Source: Urophycis tenuis (lineage: Eukaryota; Chordata; Actinopteri; Gadiformes; Phycidae). From it: a DNA stretch of 64,000 nucleotides. The position numbers were made by a program, and so were the translations under genes. The notes under the pieces were generated by a model that saw nothing but the letters and a program-made list of their open reading frames with translations, had not been told where the DNA came from and searched no databases. The stretch is taken from contig JAXIVH010000008.1 in NCBI GenBank assembly GCA_036785325.1, forward strand, positions 5,785,318 to 5,849,317, written 5' to 3'. Position 1 is the stretch's first letter. Every line of letters begins with the position of its first letter. This document shows, one piece after another, positions 45,446 to 56,459 of this stretch.

Positions 45446-46204
45446 TATGTTTCTTTTGGGCATCTATTATGAATTAGGTAAACGTACAGTAGATCTCATG
45501 GCAAACAGGCAAACCAGCCTTTCCCAGTTTGTCAATGATGCACTAAAGTCCCTTGCCACCATGTAACCATTTCTAAAACGATCAGATGGTGTCTGAGAAC
45601 ACAACATGGATAGTCCACAGTTGAGCATCAAAACATGAATCATCATGGATGTAGCGTGCGTGACGTCACCCATGTATTTACACACACTGTATTGAACTTT
45701 GAGTGCAGGAATTGAATGGCCGCCCCACTGTAGTCCATGACCAAACCTCATTAATATTAAAACCTTAACATTTATTTAAAGAAATTAAAAAAAGCAGGAC
45801 CTCTCATTTAAATTAACCATATGGATAATATGCCAGTACCCAACTCAACTAAATATATACCATACTTCTTTCTGGTCGTTATTTAGATATTTGAATGCGG
45901 AAATGTTACATATTATACCTTTAATGCAAATCAGCAATGTCGGCGCTGAGGTGCAGCAGTGACTTATAGCAGTGCTGGATTGTATTTCCTCCAGCGTTAC
46001 TTTCTAGCGAACATGGGGGAGAAACTTCTTGTTGATTTCTCCGGGTTTACGTAGCTGTGTGTTTGTCGACACAAACGCAAACACATCCGTGGTCTTCGGC
46101 AAGGGTCCAATTCCTTATGCATGTAAACACATGTTGTTACGTTTTGTTTGGTCTTGGCACATAGTCAGAGATGTTGTACACTAACAATGGTTAACCTAGC
46201 AATT

Positions 46205-46330
46205 GCAATGCTTGACACTTGTTCTGGTGACTTTCTTACTGTATAAACAGCAATTAAATGTTTCACCTTCTCCTGACAAATGTACTTTTTGGAAGTCGCT
46301 TTGGATAAAAGCGTCTCCTACATGTAGCCT
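46205..46330 (+). mobile_element. short LINE 3'-end fragment
   Basis: CTGGTGACTTTCTTACTGTA, CAGCAATTAAATGTTTCACC and GTCGCTTTGGATAAAAGCGT match the longer fragment at 56460-56890. Confidence 0.65.
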
Positions 46331-46599
46331 AAATGTTCCCGTGGATACAATGGCTGTAAGTCAGTTATTTGGAAATATGATTTGCCTGCAATTTAACAAA
46401 GCAGGGAACCATGGACAATAGTTTATTGATCATGCTTTCATTGCTTCTTCTACAAACTTTATGTTGGTCAAAACCAAATTGGTGGTGAACGACCCGCTTC
46501 CTGGCCAAGGCTACAACAGGCACAAATGAGTTTAGGTGTGACTGCACTGACTCAGAGGTTGTTTTTCCACTTTTTATTTATTGCTCACGGCGGGGCCTG

Positions 46600-46790
46600 A
46601 CCAGACGCGATGCCTTGTGATTGGCAACTTGTGGCATTGGCTCCACACCTGCTGTAACGTGCGGTCATACGAGCAGCGGCGAAGTTCTCCCATAATGTCT
46701 CGCTGCGGCCTGTAGGACATGGACATCCAACGTCCAAGTGCGGTCATGTGACGACAAGATGGCTGTGGTCTCTGCCAGTCTATGCTCAAT
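46600..46790. repeat. dispersed repeat, inverted relative to 49185-49300
   Basis: GGACATGGACATCCAACGTC here corresponds to GACGTTGGATGTCCATGTCC there, with further matches on both sides. Confidence 0.6.
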
Positions 46791-46799
46791 GATAGAGAG

Positions 46800-48660
46800 G
46801 GAGTAAATGAATGTTTTTAAATGAATAATTATTGGAACTTTGGTAAACGATACGATACATTTTGACGATGTAATGGAGAGAATGGTGCGTTCACATGCGA
46901 GCAACATAAATGTAAACACTGGAAGTATCCAATGTTTTTTTTTTTTTTCAAAATAAAAGTCATCCTCGGTAATTACATCTTGTTGCACTTTCATTTCCAC
47001 ATCCACAGTGTGTGCCCGTTAGAAGGAATTAGTTGTTGTACCCAATCAATTTGCATATACCAGATTATGTTTACATTTTTGTAGTTTTGACACCGGTATA
47101 ATTGTTGTCCTTTCTAAATTCACCACAATTGTAGTGTAGCCGAGTGGTAGGTGGAAGGCCCAAAAAAAAAAAAGCCCATAACAGTAGCCTGACAACGCCA
47201 CCCTGGGGCCTAATGCCTCAGGGACATCTTTAAGAGATTAGGAAGTCTGATAAAACAACCAAATTCTCAGCTCAGAGGTTCGTTTTAAGCACTGGAGACA
47301 TGAATCCCATTCAAAGAAATCTTTATTAATCAGAAAAACAAAGAAAAGGTATCTGGCAGCAGAAACATAAAACAAACAAAGAATAAGATGACAAATGTTC
47401 ATTGGTTTTAACAGGTAGCTGGAGAGGGTTACCCGAGGGAGGCAAGCTAATGGGACGAGTGCTTCGAAGTCCACGCTAACACACAGGAATTCAAACATTT
47501 TTTTAGTCATGCATCTGACACAGCAAAGCCACAGCAAGCAAAAAAAAACAGAACAACCACACATGTAAAATTATGGCTAACTACCACTATGCAACTAGCC
47601 CCCCCCCCTCCTGGCCACCTCAGTATATTTAAATGAACAAAGAAAAAATTACAAAACACAAAACCAAGACAAGATAAGACAAAACAAAACAGCAGCACGA
47701 CCCACATTAGCACCCAGAGGAGCAGGCCGGGCTCCCTATAGAAACAAACAAAAACATTAAAACTGCAACTTGCCAAGGATGGTCAATGGCAATGAAACTC
47801 ATACCTTACCTACACTTGTAGGTAGGTAGGCCACAGTATCCATGCCCTGGTGCTAACAGGAAGGGCACCCAGCCAGAGTGCTACAGTAAATAAACAGAAA
47901 ATAAATTAAACTACACACAAAATGACAACTGACAAAACAAAGGGGTCGCGACATACCTGATGGTAGGCTCTGGTGTTCAAAACATGGCCCTGCCAGTACA
48001 ACCTACAAAGCTGCTTGTGACAAGCTCTTAAATAGGCTGCACTGGCACCAATTAAGTAATTGGGCCCAAGCCCCACCCCCTCTTTAACTGAGGCAGGCCA
48101 GAGAGAACAGAACAAGTAGACAAGTAGACAGTCTACCTGCTACAGTAGCATAACTCAACAATTTTAACATAACTCCTTGATACTGCACTTGTGGGACATC
48201 TGCAAAGCCTCATATGTTATTTGGAACTGTGACATGAATATGCTAAACATTTCATAATAAAATGTATTTAATTATGACTCATGACTGCATTAATTGGGGT
48301 AGACAACTATTTAATTATTAATAATTATTGTCCAACAGAAACAAACAACAAACAAACAAACCAATAATCACATCCTGTCATATACTCCAAACAAACCAAT
48401 AAAAAATAAATACAAAAAAGAAAGAAAAGACAAAAATTACGTCTCCTCCATTTCAGGCAGGTTGCGCTTCCTACAGAAGATAGGTGGTAGAGTTCCTCTT
48501 GCCATTGCTCTCCTCCGTGAAATGAGCAAACTGTCTGCCATGACTGCACACACACACAAATAGTTTTTGTAGGTCGTTGTTACGGTTGTGTCATTATTGG
48601 AATTCACAGCACATCTGCTTCAGAAGAACTATACCTTTCAGTATGGAGATTCTCCAACAA
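46800..48660. other. non-coding interval between the two mini-exon genes
   Basis: Only short ORFs without family features, A-rich tracts and possible transposon debris (for example GGCACCCAGCCAGAGTGCT near 47865). I could not assign a gene or a named element. Confidence 0.4.
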
Positions 48661-48669
48661 AGTAGAGCA

Positions 48670-48690
48670 CCACCATAGGGATCAATAAAG

Positions 48691-48766
<76 letters not shown>

Positions 48767-48768
48767 CC
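48670..48768 (+). mobile_element. retroelement tail with long (TCTA)n
   Basis: GGGATCAATAAAGTATCTAT followed by about 22 TCTA units. Confidence 0.7.
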
Positions 48769-49184
48769 GGAAGAATTTAATTTCCCATCGACCAGTAATC
48801 ATTTCAGTTTATTGATCATTGACGGAAAACATCATAATTTTGCATTAACTTTAGCCATTTAATTTTCGTGTATTTTTCCTTTATATATATTTGTATGTAT
48901 CTAGTATACTATTTGAAATTTTGTTGAAATAAATACATTGCATGTAGTCATAACTATTAGTTAAAGCATCTGCTATCATTGATCAATACATTAGCTTAAG
49001 GAGTGGACCCATCAAAAACACATTTCACAAACGCATGTTTTTGCAATCACAATTAGGTTGTTTCATTCATTCATTTTAGTGACTTGACATCGTAACTCTT
49101 CCGTCCTCTTCTGTTGCCATTTTGGCAAAGTAGTCGAGAAGAGAATGATGATCTCCCACGCCAGTGACGTCAGTGGGGGTGGCA

Positions 49185-49300
49185 AGTGGAATCACGTGAC
49201 AGCACTTGGACGTTGGATGTCCATGTCCTACAGGCTGCAGCGAGATCTTACTCAAGTTCTTGGCTATGCGGCGCTCAGCTCGCCTTGCTGCTCTCATTAC
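49185..49300. repeat. dispersed repeat, inverted partner of 46600-46790
   Basis: See the partner entry. The open frames in both are antisense reads of the same repeat. Confidence 0.6.
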
Positions 49301-49786
49301 CACCGGGGGCGTACCTTAAACATGTTGAATATTTAAAGTTTACAGTAAAGTCCGTTTTGCAGTGAAGAATCCATGATCCACCTGAGTACATGTATTATAC
49401 CGTATGTGGAGACTAACACAGCTTTTCATGTCAACGTTGTAGAGACACAAGTGTCTCCACTCTATTTCCTTGCTGTAGCTGTGAGTACAACTTTTGGCAC
49501 CACCTCACCATTCCACAGGCAAGGACAACCCAGTTAACGGTGAACACGATGAGGCCACCAGTCCCAACAGAGGGCACTTCTGATTCTTGGGGTTATTGAC
49601 ATTTGCTAGACACTGTGATCAGGATATGTTTGTTGTTGCTTTACACTAATGTCATGGTTTTGTACCTAGCAACAGACATACATACACCAAGAAGAAACTT
49701 TGTAAACTTCACAATTTCATGCAATTTACAATAAAGTTTCACAAAATAATTCCACAAAATGCAAAACAGTTGAATGCAAGAAAGTC

Positions 49787-49792
49787 TTTATT
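49787..49792 (-). other. polyadenylation signal of mini-exon gene 2
   Basis: AATAAA (minus) in a 3' UTR exon whose acceptor is at 49913-49914 (TTCTAG). The context AAAGTCTTTATTTTGTTTA matches gene 1. Confidence 0.6.
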
Positions 49793-49986
49793 TTGTTTAG
49801 GTTGATAACTTTTCAGTTATCTTGGGAAAAGAGAGAAAGAACATCAAAGTGTATGGTTTCTGGTCACCAAGGAGATGTTTGGATGCATGGATAAGGTTGC
49901 AGGGGTCGGCGCCTAGAAGAACCACACAGACACAATCAATGACATGTTTGAGAATGAATGCTTGTTATCAGTAATTCTCTCTGAAA

Positions 49987-49995
49987 TGTGTGTGT

Positions 49996-50060
<65 letters not shown>
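49987..50060. repeat. (GT)n microsatellite in the last intron of mini-exon gene 2
   Basis: Same position as in gene 1, next to the 3' UTR splice donor. Confidence 0.95.
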
Positions 50061-50063
<3 letters not shown>

Positions 50064-50103
50064 ACCTCTGTTGAAACTGGATCATAAAGCGCTGTTCAAC
50101 ATT

Positions 50104-51330
50104 TTACAAACACTTTGCAAATTCATCAAGATAAGTACGGCTGTAAAGGAAGAAGATATAATTATGGTAGGACTATATGAGTTCATATATCATGATCGAA
50201 CAGAGTATTAGTAAGAAAGTAAGAAGGAAGAGGGTCAGTAGAGTGTTTTCTTACTCTGCAGCGGCAAAGTCTTCGGTGACCTTCACCAACCTGTAAACAA
50301 AAACAAAAACGTTTACAACTTTGTAAGATTTGGTACTTCTTGATACGCTACCTTAAAAGTCATAGATTAGTTCTGCACTAATGTGCTGACATTAATGGGC
50401 TTGTATTCTAGCACCTCTATCTACTATATTAATGTCCTATAGTGCAATTGTACTGCATTAGCCTTTCGATAGAGTTAGTTGTATTTTGTTTCAGTTTTCC
50501 ATATTCACTTCACCAAATCATACAGATGTCTATGTGACAGAGGGAGAAAGAGATTCAGGGGGAGACTTACTGCGCTTGAGCTATTACCAGTATGGAACCA
50601 AAATCGGCACTGTGAAGGAAAAAGGGAGACACTTTCAATTTGACAAAAGAAATTCCAGAAATATTGAATTAACAAACTGATGAATTGATAATGCGATTTG
50701 TAAATGAAATGGATGACTGACTCCCCATGGCTAGAGTCAGTGAGACACAGACAATGGAAGAGACAGATTGAGGGATACATGAAGGGATGCTTACGACTCT
50801 ACGGCACGCATAACAGCTGTACCCAGGTCCGCCACCACTGGACTGTAAAGGAAAAAGACAAACCAATGATTTGTAATCACTTAATTGATACAACAAAGCA
50901 TAGCAGAGTGACGAATAGTGGCATTAATTATAAAACAAATACATAAAATAACTATTAGGACAGACCATGAGGCTAGAGTCAGTGAGAGATACGAGGGAGA
51001 TGGAGGGATTCAGGAGAGATGGGATGTGTACCTGTCTATCTCTGCTTGAGCCGCTGCAATAACGGCAGCCATAGCATCACTGTAAGGGAAACAGAGACAG
51101 ACACCAACTGGTTACAGCAACAGAAGCGTCTAGATCGCCATGGAATGGTGGAACTGAATGAACTATTGGGACTGAATCTACAGCGGCCGGGATGTCTTCT
51201 GGCCACTGGTCATTAAGGCCAGTCGCCCTTGGTCACCCCATGACCACGTCAGGCCCAAGAGCCAGTGACGAAGGCTAGAGTCAATGAGAGGTAATGGAAG
51301 AGAGAGATGGAAAGCTTCAGGAGAGAGAGA

Positions 51331-51372
<42 letters not shown>

Positions 51373-53337
51373 CGAGACGGCTCACCTGTTGAGAACGTGT
51401 TCAAGTGCGGCGTTCACTGCGGCCGCATCTGGGCTGTAAAGAAAAGGTCATGTAAGTAATGAATTGATCAATGAATGACATTCTAATGAATGTAGTCACT
51501 ATTAGGACTGGCTCTTCAAGGCGTCAGTGAGAAATAGCAGTGGGATAGAGGAGAGGATAGAGGGATCCAGGAGAAAGAGGAGTCAAACCTGTTCAAAATT
51601 TCCTCAGCTTTTGCCTGTACTTCAGCTGCGGCATCACTGTAAAAGAAACAGAGATACCAATTGATCACAAAAGGAGAAGCATCTGGATATTCTTATTATA
51701 TACTTTTTATTTATCTATTGATTAAAATGTTGTGCATTTGTAGCACATTTGCAACACAAACATGCAATCATATTTTTTACTTTTGTTGCAGAATGCAGAC
51801 TGTGTGACTGTGCTGATAGGCTGCATATAAAACAAATTTCACTTTGACTTTGGTCTGAAAAAACAAATCAATTGATTGATTATTGGGACTGAATCTACAA
51901 TATAAGACATCCCCAGAACTAGCCTAGTGGCCTGGATGTCTTCTGGCCAGTGATCATTAAGGCCACACACAGCTGCTGGCTCAGCTTTAAAGTCTGAAGT
52001 CAGTCTCTCTTGAATGCTCTGCTTGTGACATCACCATGATCAATGTTTGGCTTTTTGTAACAAATATTGAGAAGAAAACGTAATGATGATTGTCATTTTG
52101 TGTGGTCTCCCCATGTCTATGTCAGACCCCGAGCCAGGTTGTGCCTAAGGCTTTGAGTCAATGAGAGATGGATAATGGAAAGAGAGCCATTGAGTGATTC
52201 AGAAGACATGTGGGTTACTTACCTCTGAAGAAGTGCCTCAATCTCTTCAGAAAGGGCAGTCACCTCTGGGCTGTAAAGGAAATAGAGATACCACTGATTT
52301 GTAGTTAATTAATACAAAGGGATTAAAGCGATAAATGAATCAATTAATATACTAATGAATGAAATCACTATTAGGACTGACTCTACGGCGTCAGTGAGAG
52401 ATGGTAGAGAGGTAGGGAGATGAAGGAGAAAGGGGACACATACCTCTCACTAATTTTCTGAAGGTCTTCTAGTGTTTCCTCCACATTCTCACTGTAAAGC
52501 AAAAAGAGATGCCAATTCATTACTCTCTTAGAATGTTATGCATGTGTAGCGTGTGTGTACCACAAACATGCAATAATCAGTAAAGAATAGCAGATCTTCA
52601 TAGATTTTCATATTAAATATTAATTTGAGAGAGCCAGGTTGTGACAAAGGCTAGAGTCAAGGAGAAGCTGCTAATGGAAGAGACATAGAGGGATTCAGGA
52701 GAGAGGGGGGGGGGTGCTTACTTTTGCAAGATCTCATCAATTAAACCTTCTTCAGCTGTAAAACAAAAGCAAAATTGAATAGATTAGGAGGATAAGCAAT
52801 TCTCAGTTTTGCCAAAAACAAAACAAAAAAAAAATGCATATGGGCATAGTTTAGTGGCAAGGGTGTTGCAACTCACACTACCTAAAGGTTATGGGTTCAA
52901 TCCCCATGGTCTGCAGCCTAACCTCCTGTAGACATCCTAAGATACCTAACCCGTACCTGCTTAACCCAGTGAATTGAATTCCCTATATGTCACTTTTGAT
53001 AAAACCTGCATAAGAACTACAAAGTAATTATTTGTGAACTGAGCACTCACCGGATACTGTGTTCAGATGAAGGCCAATAGCCAAAACTTGAAGAAGGAAA
53101 GAAAGAAATGCAGATGATTCATGAGTACCTTCATTCACTAGAATCATTTGTGTCTCTAACATCAGTGGAGTGAACAATAAATACTCTCTCAAATTCCTGA
53201 ATCATGTTTTGTTAATCAAGTGTTTTCCTATGGATTACCGTTAGTTTTAAAACAACAATAAAACACATTAATCGGATGAGGTCAGATTAATCAAGCAAGT
53301 ACTTACAGGCAATCAATGATAACTTGAAGGAAGCCAT
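50104..53337 (-). CDS. unrecognised secreted mini-exon repeat protein, gene 2 (166 residues)
   Basis: Exons in transcript order: 53307-53337, 53051-53086, 52722-52755, 52444-52491, 52223-52270, 51589-51636, 51386-51433, 51032-51079, 50795-50842, 50571-50609, 50255-50290, 50104-50140. They sum to 501 nt in one open frame ending TAA. Six consecutive exons are exactly 48 nt, each one 16-residue unit (SPEVTALSEEIEALLQ, SDAAAEVQAKAEEILN, SPDAAAVNAALEHVLN, SDAMAAVIAAAQAEID and others). The signal peptide (MASFKLSLIAFLAIGLHL) is nearly that of gene 1. The C-terminus DEFAKCL has the only Cys. Most units open with a Ser whose codon is split AG|C or AG|T by the intron. The units are Ala/Glu-rich and predicted helical. 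One donor (after 51589) is a weak GTTTGA. The introns resemble one another, so the gene grew by exon-intron duplication. Function unknown. Confidence 0.8.
51312..51367. repeat. (GA)n microsatellite
   Basis: Within an intron of gene 2, upstream of a splice donor. Confidence 0.9.
52841..53030. mobile_element. tRNA-derived SINE-like repeat in intron 2 of gene 2
   Basis: Contains a B-box-like GGTTATGGGTTCAATCCCC and a tail resembling TCACTTTTGATAAAACCTGC. A disrupted copy occupies the same intron of gene 1 (about 42710-43075: GTCTGCAGCCTAACCTGCTG, GCAGCTGCTAAATGAC). The insertion therefore predates the duplication. Confidence 0.6.
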
Positions 53338-53412
53338 TTTTTGCAGGTATTCAGCTGGATGTAGGGATACAATGCCTTCACAAACTGTTCTCTATCTGGA
53401 ATGGGTCTGCTC

Positions 53413-53419
53413 CTTTTAT
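53413..53419 (-). promoter_or_regulatory. TATA box of mini-exon gene 2
   Basis: TATAAAA (minus) about 77 bases before the ATG, within CTATAAAAGGAGC. Confidence 0.7.
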
Positions 53420-53612
53420 AGCATCTCTCAACGTACCAAAACAAGCAAACAAATAATCACACTAACTGCATTCTTTACTCATTTACACATTGGGACTGTT
53501 TGCTTTACATCAGAAGTCCTTCTACATGTTTACAGAAAACATTTACCTAAAAACCATTCCTCCAAGGGGTATTGACAACTTTAATTAGCAAACACTGATC
53601 ATACACAGTGAA

Positions 53613-53627
<15 letters not shown>

Positions 53628-53675
<48 letters not shown>
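53628..53675. repeat. (AT)n at the Tc1 insertion site
   Basis: Alternating AT run adjoining the transposon's left end; TA is the Tc1 target. Confidence 0.9.
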
Positions 53676-53680
<5 letters not shown>

Positions 53681-55304
53681 TCTCACAAAAGTGAGTACAC
53701 CCCTCTCATTTCTGCAATGTTTTAATTATATCTTGTCATGTGACAACACTGAAGAAATGACACTTTGATACAATGTTAAGTAGTCACTGTAGAGCTTGGA
53801 TAGCAAAGTAAATTTATTGTTACTTCAAAGTAACTCAAAATACAACAATTAATGTGTAAAATGCTGGCAAAAGTGAGTACACCCCCAACTGAAAATGTCC
53901 AAATTGGACCCAAATGTCAATATTTTGTGTGGCCACCATTATTTTCCAGCACCGCCGTAACCCTTTTAGGCATGGAGTTCACCAGAGCTTCACAGGTCGC
54001 CGCTGGAATCCTCTTCCACTCTTCCATGATGACATCACGGAGCTGGTGGATGTTGGAGACCTTGCGCTCCTCCACCTTCCGTTTGAGGATGCCCCACAGA
54101 TGTTCAATAGGGTTTAGGTCTGGGGACATGCTTGGCCAGTCCATCACCTTCACCCTCAGCTTCTTTAGGAAGGCAGTGGTCGTCTTGGAGGTGTGTTTGG
54201 GGTCGTTATCGTGTTGGAATATTGCTCCGCGGCCCAGTTTACGGCGGGAGGGGGTCATGCTCTGCTTCAGTATTCCACAGTACATGTTGGCATTCATTGT
54301 TCCCTCAATGAACTGTAGCTCCCCAGTGCCAGCAGCACTCATACAGCCCCAGACCATGACGCTCCCACCACCATGCTTGACTGTAGGCAAGACACACTTG
54401 TCTTTGTACTCTTCACCTGGTTGCCGCCACACACGCTGGACACCATCTGAACCAAATATGTTTATCTTGGTTTCATCAGACCACAGGACATGCTTCCAGT
54501 AACCCATATCCTTAGTCTGCTTGTCTTCAGCAAACCTTTTGCGAGCTTCCTTGTGCATCTTTTTTAGAAGAGGCTTTTTCCTGGGACGACAGCCATGCAG
54601 ACCAATTGAATGCAGTGTGCGGCGTATGGTCTGAGCACTGACAGACTGACCCCCCACCCCTTCAACCTCTACAGCAATGCTGGCAGCACTCATACGCCTG
54701 TTTTCCAAAGCCAACCTCTGAATATGACGCTGAGCGCGCGCACTCAACTTCTTTGGTCGACCATGGCGAGGCCTGTTTTGAATGGAACTTGTCCTCTTAA
54801 ACCGCTGTATGATCTTAGCCACCGTGCTACAGCTCAGTTTCAGGATGTTGGCAATCTTCTTATAGCCTAGGCCAAGCATGTCCCCAGACCTAAACCCTAT
54901 TGAACATCTGTGGGGCATCCTCAAACGGAAGGTGGAGGAGCGCAAGGTCTCCAACATCCACCAGCTCCGTGATGTCATCATGGAAGAGTGGAAGAGGAAC
55001 TCCATGCCTAAAAGGGTTACGGCGGTGCTGGAAAATAATGGTGGCCACACAAAATATTGACATTTGGGTCCAATTTAGACATTTTCAGTTGGGGGTGTAC
55101 TCACTTTTGTTGCCAGCATTTTACACATTAATTGTTGTATTTTGAGTTACTTTGAAGTAACAATAAATTTACTTTGCTATCCAAGCTCTACAGTGACTAC
55201 TTAACATTGTATCAAAGTGTCATTTCTTCAGTGTTGTCCCATGACAAGATATAATTAAAACATTGCAGAAATGAGAGGGGTGTACTCACTTTTGTGAGAC
55301 ACTA
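53676..55304 (-). mobile_element. rearranged Tc1-type DNA transposon with very long inverted arms
   Basis: Ends are TAGTGTCTCACAAAAGTGAG and its complement, set in TA-rich DNA. The left arm (53676 to about 54137) and right arm (about 54869-55304) are inverted copies. The arms extend past the usual terminal repeats and include the 3' end of the transposase gene. The right arm has a 30-base in-frame deletion (the IPAATCEALV codons). The unique middle (54138-54868) holds the remaining transposase. It lies in the upstream flank of mini-exon gene 2; gene 1's flank lacks it, so insertion followed the duplication. Confidence 0.88.
53917..55050 (-). pseudogene. Tc1 transposase with its N-terminus replaced by antisense of its own C-terminus
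   Basis: The 377-codon frame has genuine Tc1 transposase from about codon 61 (LGYKKIANILKLSCSTVAKI, second part of the HTH region) through the DDE domain. The catalytic Asp, Asp and Glu lie in VLWSDETK, QHDNDPKHTS and DLNPIEHLWG, and the end HTKY is normal. The first 60 or so codons read through the inverted right arm and encode no transposase. The N-terminal paired-like DNA-binding part is therefore missing and the product should not bind its own ends. Confidence 0.85.
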
Positions 55305-55337
55305 TATATATATATATATGTATTTATATTTATTGTA

Positions 55338-55380
55338 TATATCTGAATGCTGAAAAAGGATTCATTCAAGTAATAAAAAT
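55338..55380 (+). pseudogene. degenerate inverted exon-1 relic beside gene 2
   Basis: CTGAATGCTGAAAAAGGATT and CATTCAAGTAAT align with the inverted exon-1 relic at 43697-43735. It marks the right end of the duplicated segment, now separated from gene 2 by the Tc1 element. Confidence 0.45.
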
Positions 55381-55579
55381 GGTCAGAGACAATATCAAAT
55401 GTAAATGGTATAACTTTTAAAACTGTTTTACTGAATTAACTGCACAACAAGACATCATTTTGAAAAATGCGAACTGTGTTCCATGCTATCTTTCAACTTT
55501 TTTTCAATTTCAATTTTTCAATTTCAATGTTTTTTGTAAGAATTGATGATAGGCCTATAGCAACACAAGATGTAATAAC

Positions 55580-55967
55580 TTATTCCATCCATCCATCCAT
55601 TATCGTGACCGCTTATCCTCTACGAGGGTCGCGGGGGGGCTGGAGCCAATCTCAGCTGCAACGGGCGAGAGGCGGGGTACACCCTGGACAGGTCGCCAGC
55701 CTATCACAGGGCTAACATACATAGACAAACAACCATTCACACTCACATACACAACTATGGTCAATTTAGAAACACCAATTAACCTAATCCCCAACCTGCA
55801 TGTTTTTTGGTCTGTGGGAGGAAGCCGGAGTACCCGGAGAGAACCCACGCAAGCACAGGGAGAACATGCAAACTCCACACAGAAAGTCCCGGGTCCCAGG
55901 TGGATTCGAACCCGGAACCCTCTTGCTGTGAGGCGACAGTGCTAACCACTGCACCACCGTGCCGCCC
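55580..55967. mobile_element. common dispersed fish repeat
   Basis: Contains CGGGCGAGAGGCGGGGTACA, CAGGTCGCCAGCCTATCACA, AGCCGGAGTACCCGGAGAGA and GGATTCGAACCCGGAACCCT, ending GCACCACCGTGCCGCCC. This is a well-known high-copy type in teleosts. The frame here is antisense noise. Confidence 0.75.
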
Positions 55968-55969
55968 GT

Positions 55970-56440
55970 AATAACTTATTATTAAATGAATAAAGTAATT
56001 ATTACATTAAGCTGGTGCATAATGTAATATTGTGTAATATTATGTACATATTATACGAGCGTTACAAAGAGTGATGTTGCATATAAAATAACCACACAAC
56101 AGGGTGTATTTCATATATTGTGTCCGGTATCACATATAAATAGATAGAATCCTAGAATCTATAGAATCTTAACCCTCCCTCCGACATGGACATAAAAATC
56201 AACCCATGGCGAAGTGGAGCTCCGCACACATCCACACACACCGGGCCATTTTATATAAGTGTCTGAGGAGCTGAACCCTCTCTTGGACGTTCTCTCACAG
56301 CGAAGACCAGCACAAGTTTTTTTTTTAATCCAAGAGTAAAATAGTGTAGTGAATGTTTGTTTGCAGATGAGGGGGGTTACGGTTGTTGGGCGTCGGTGTG
56401 CATTCTTTAATTGATCACTGTTTTGGAGATGTTCATTTTT
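55970..56440. other. intergenic stretch, no feature seen
   Basis: No ORF with family features. Confidence 0.5.
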
Positions 56441-56459
56441 GAGGTAGTTTCCAGAAACA

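Noticed and set aside
45467..45751. 94-codon minus-strand frame as a gene
   Set aside because: No domain, splice context or start signal. It lies in a region with transposon-derived sequence.
47238..47776. Frames of 108 and 89 codons rich in Phe, Cys and Val
   Set aside because: They come from A-rich tracts read in reverse. No signal peptide-like start with support and no family features.
53852..54502. 216-codon plus-strand frame across the transposon
   Set aside because: Antisense to Tc1 transposase. The minus strand carries the DDE motifs.
55885..55966. tRNA gene suggested by GGATTCGAACCC
   Set aside because: No cloverleaf can be formed. The motif belongs to a common dispersed repeat. 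The similar segments at 39985 and 44935 were rejected for the same reason.
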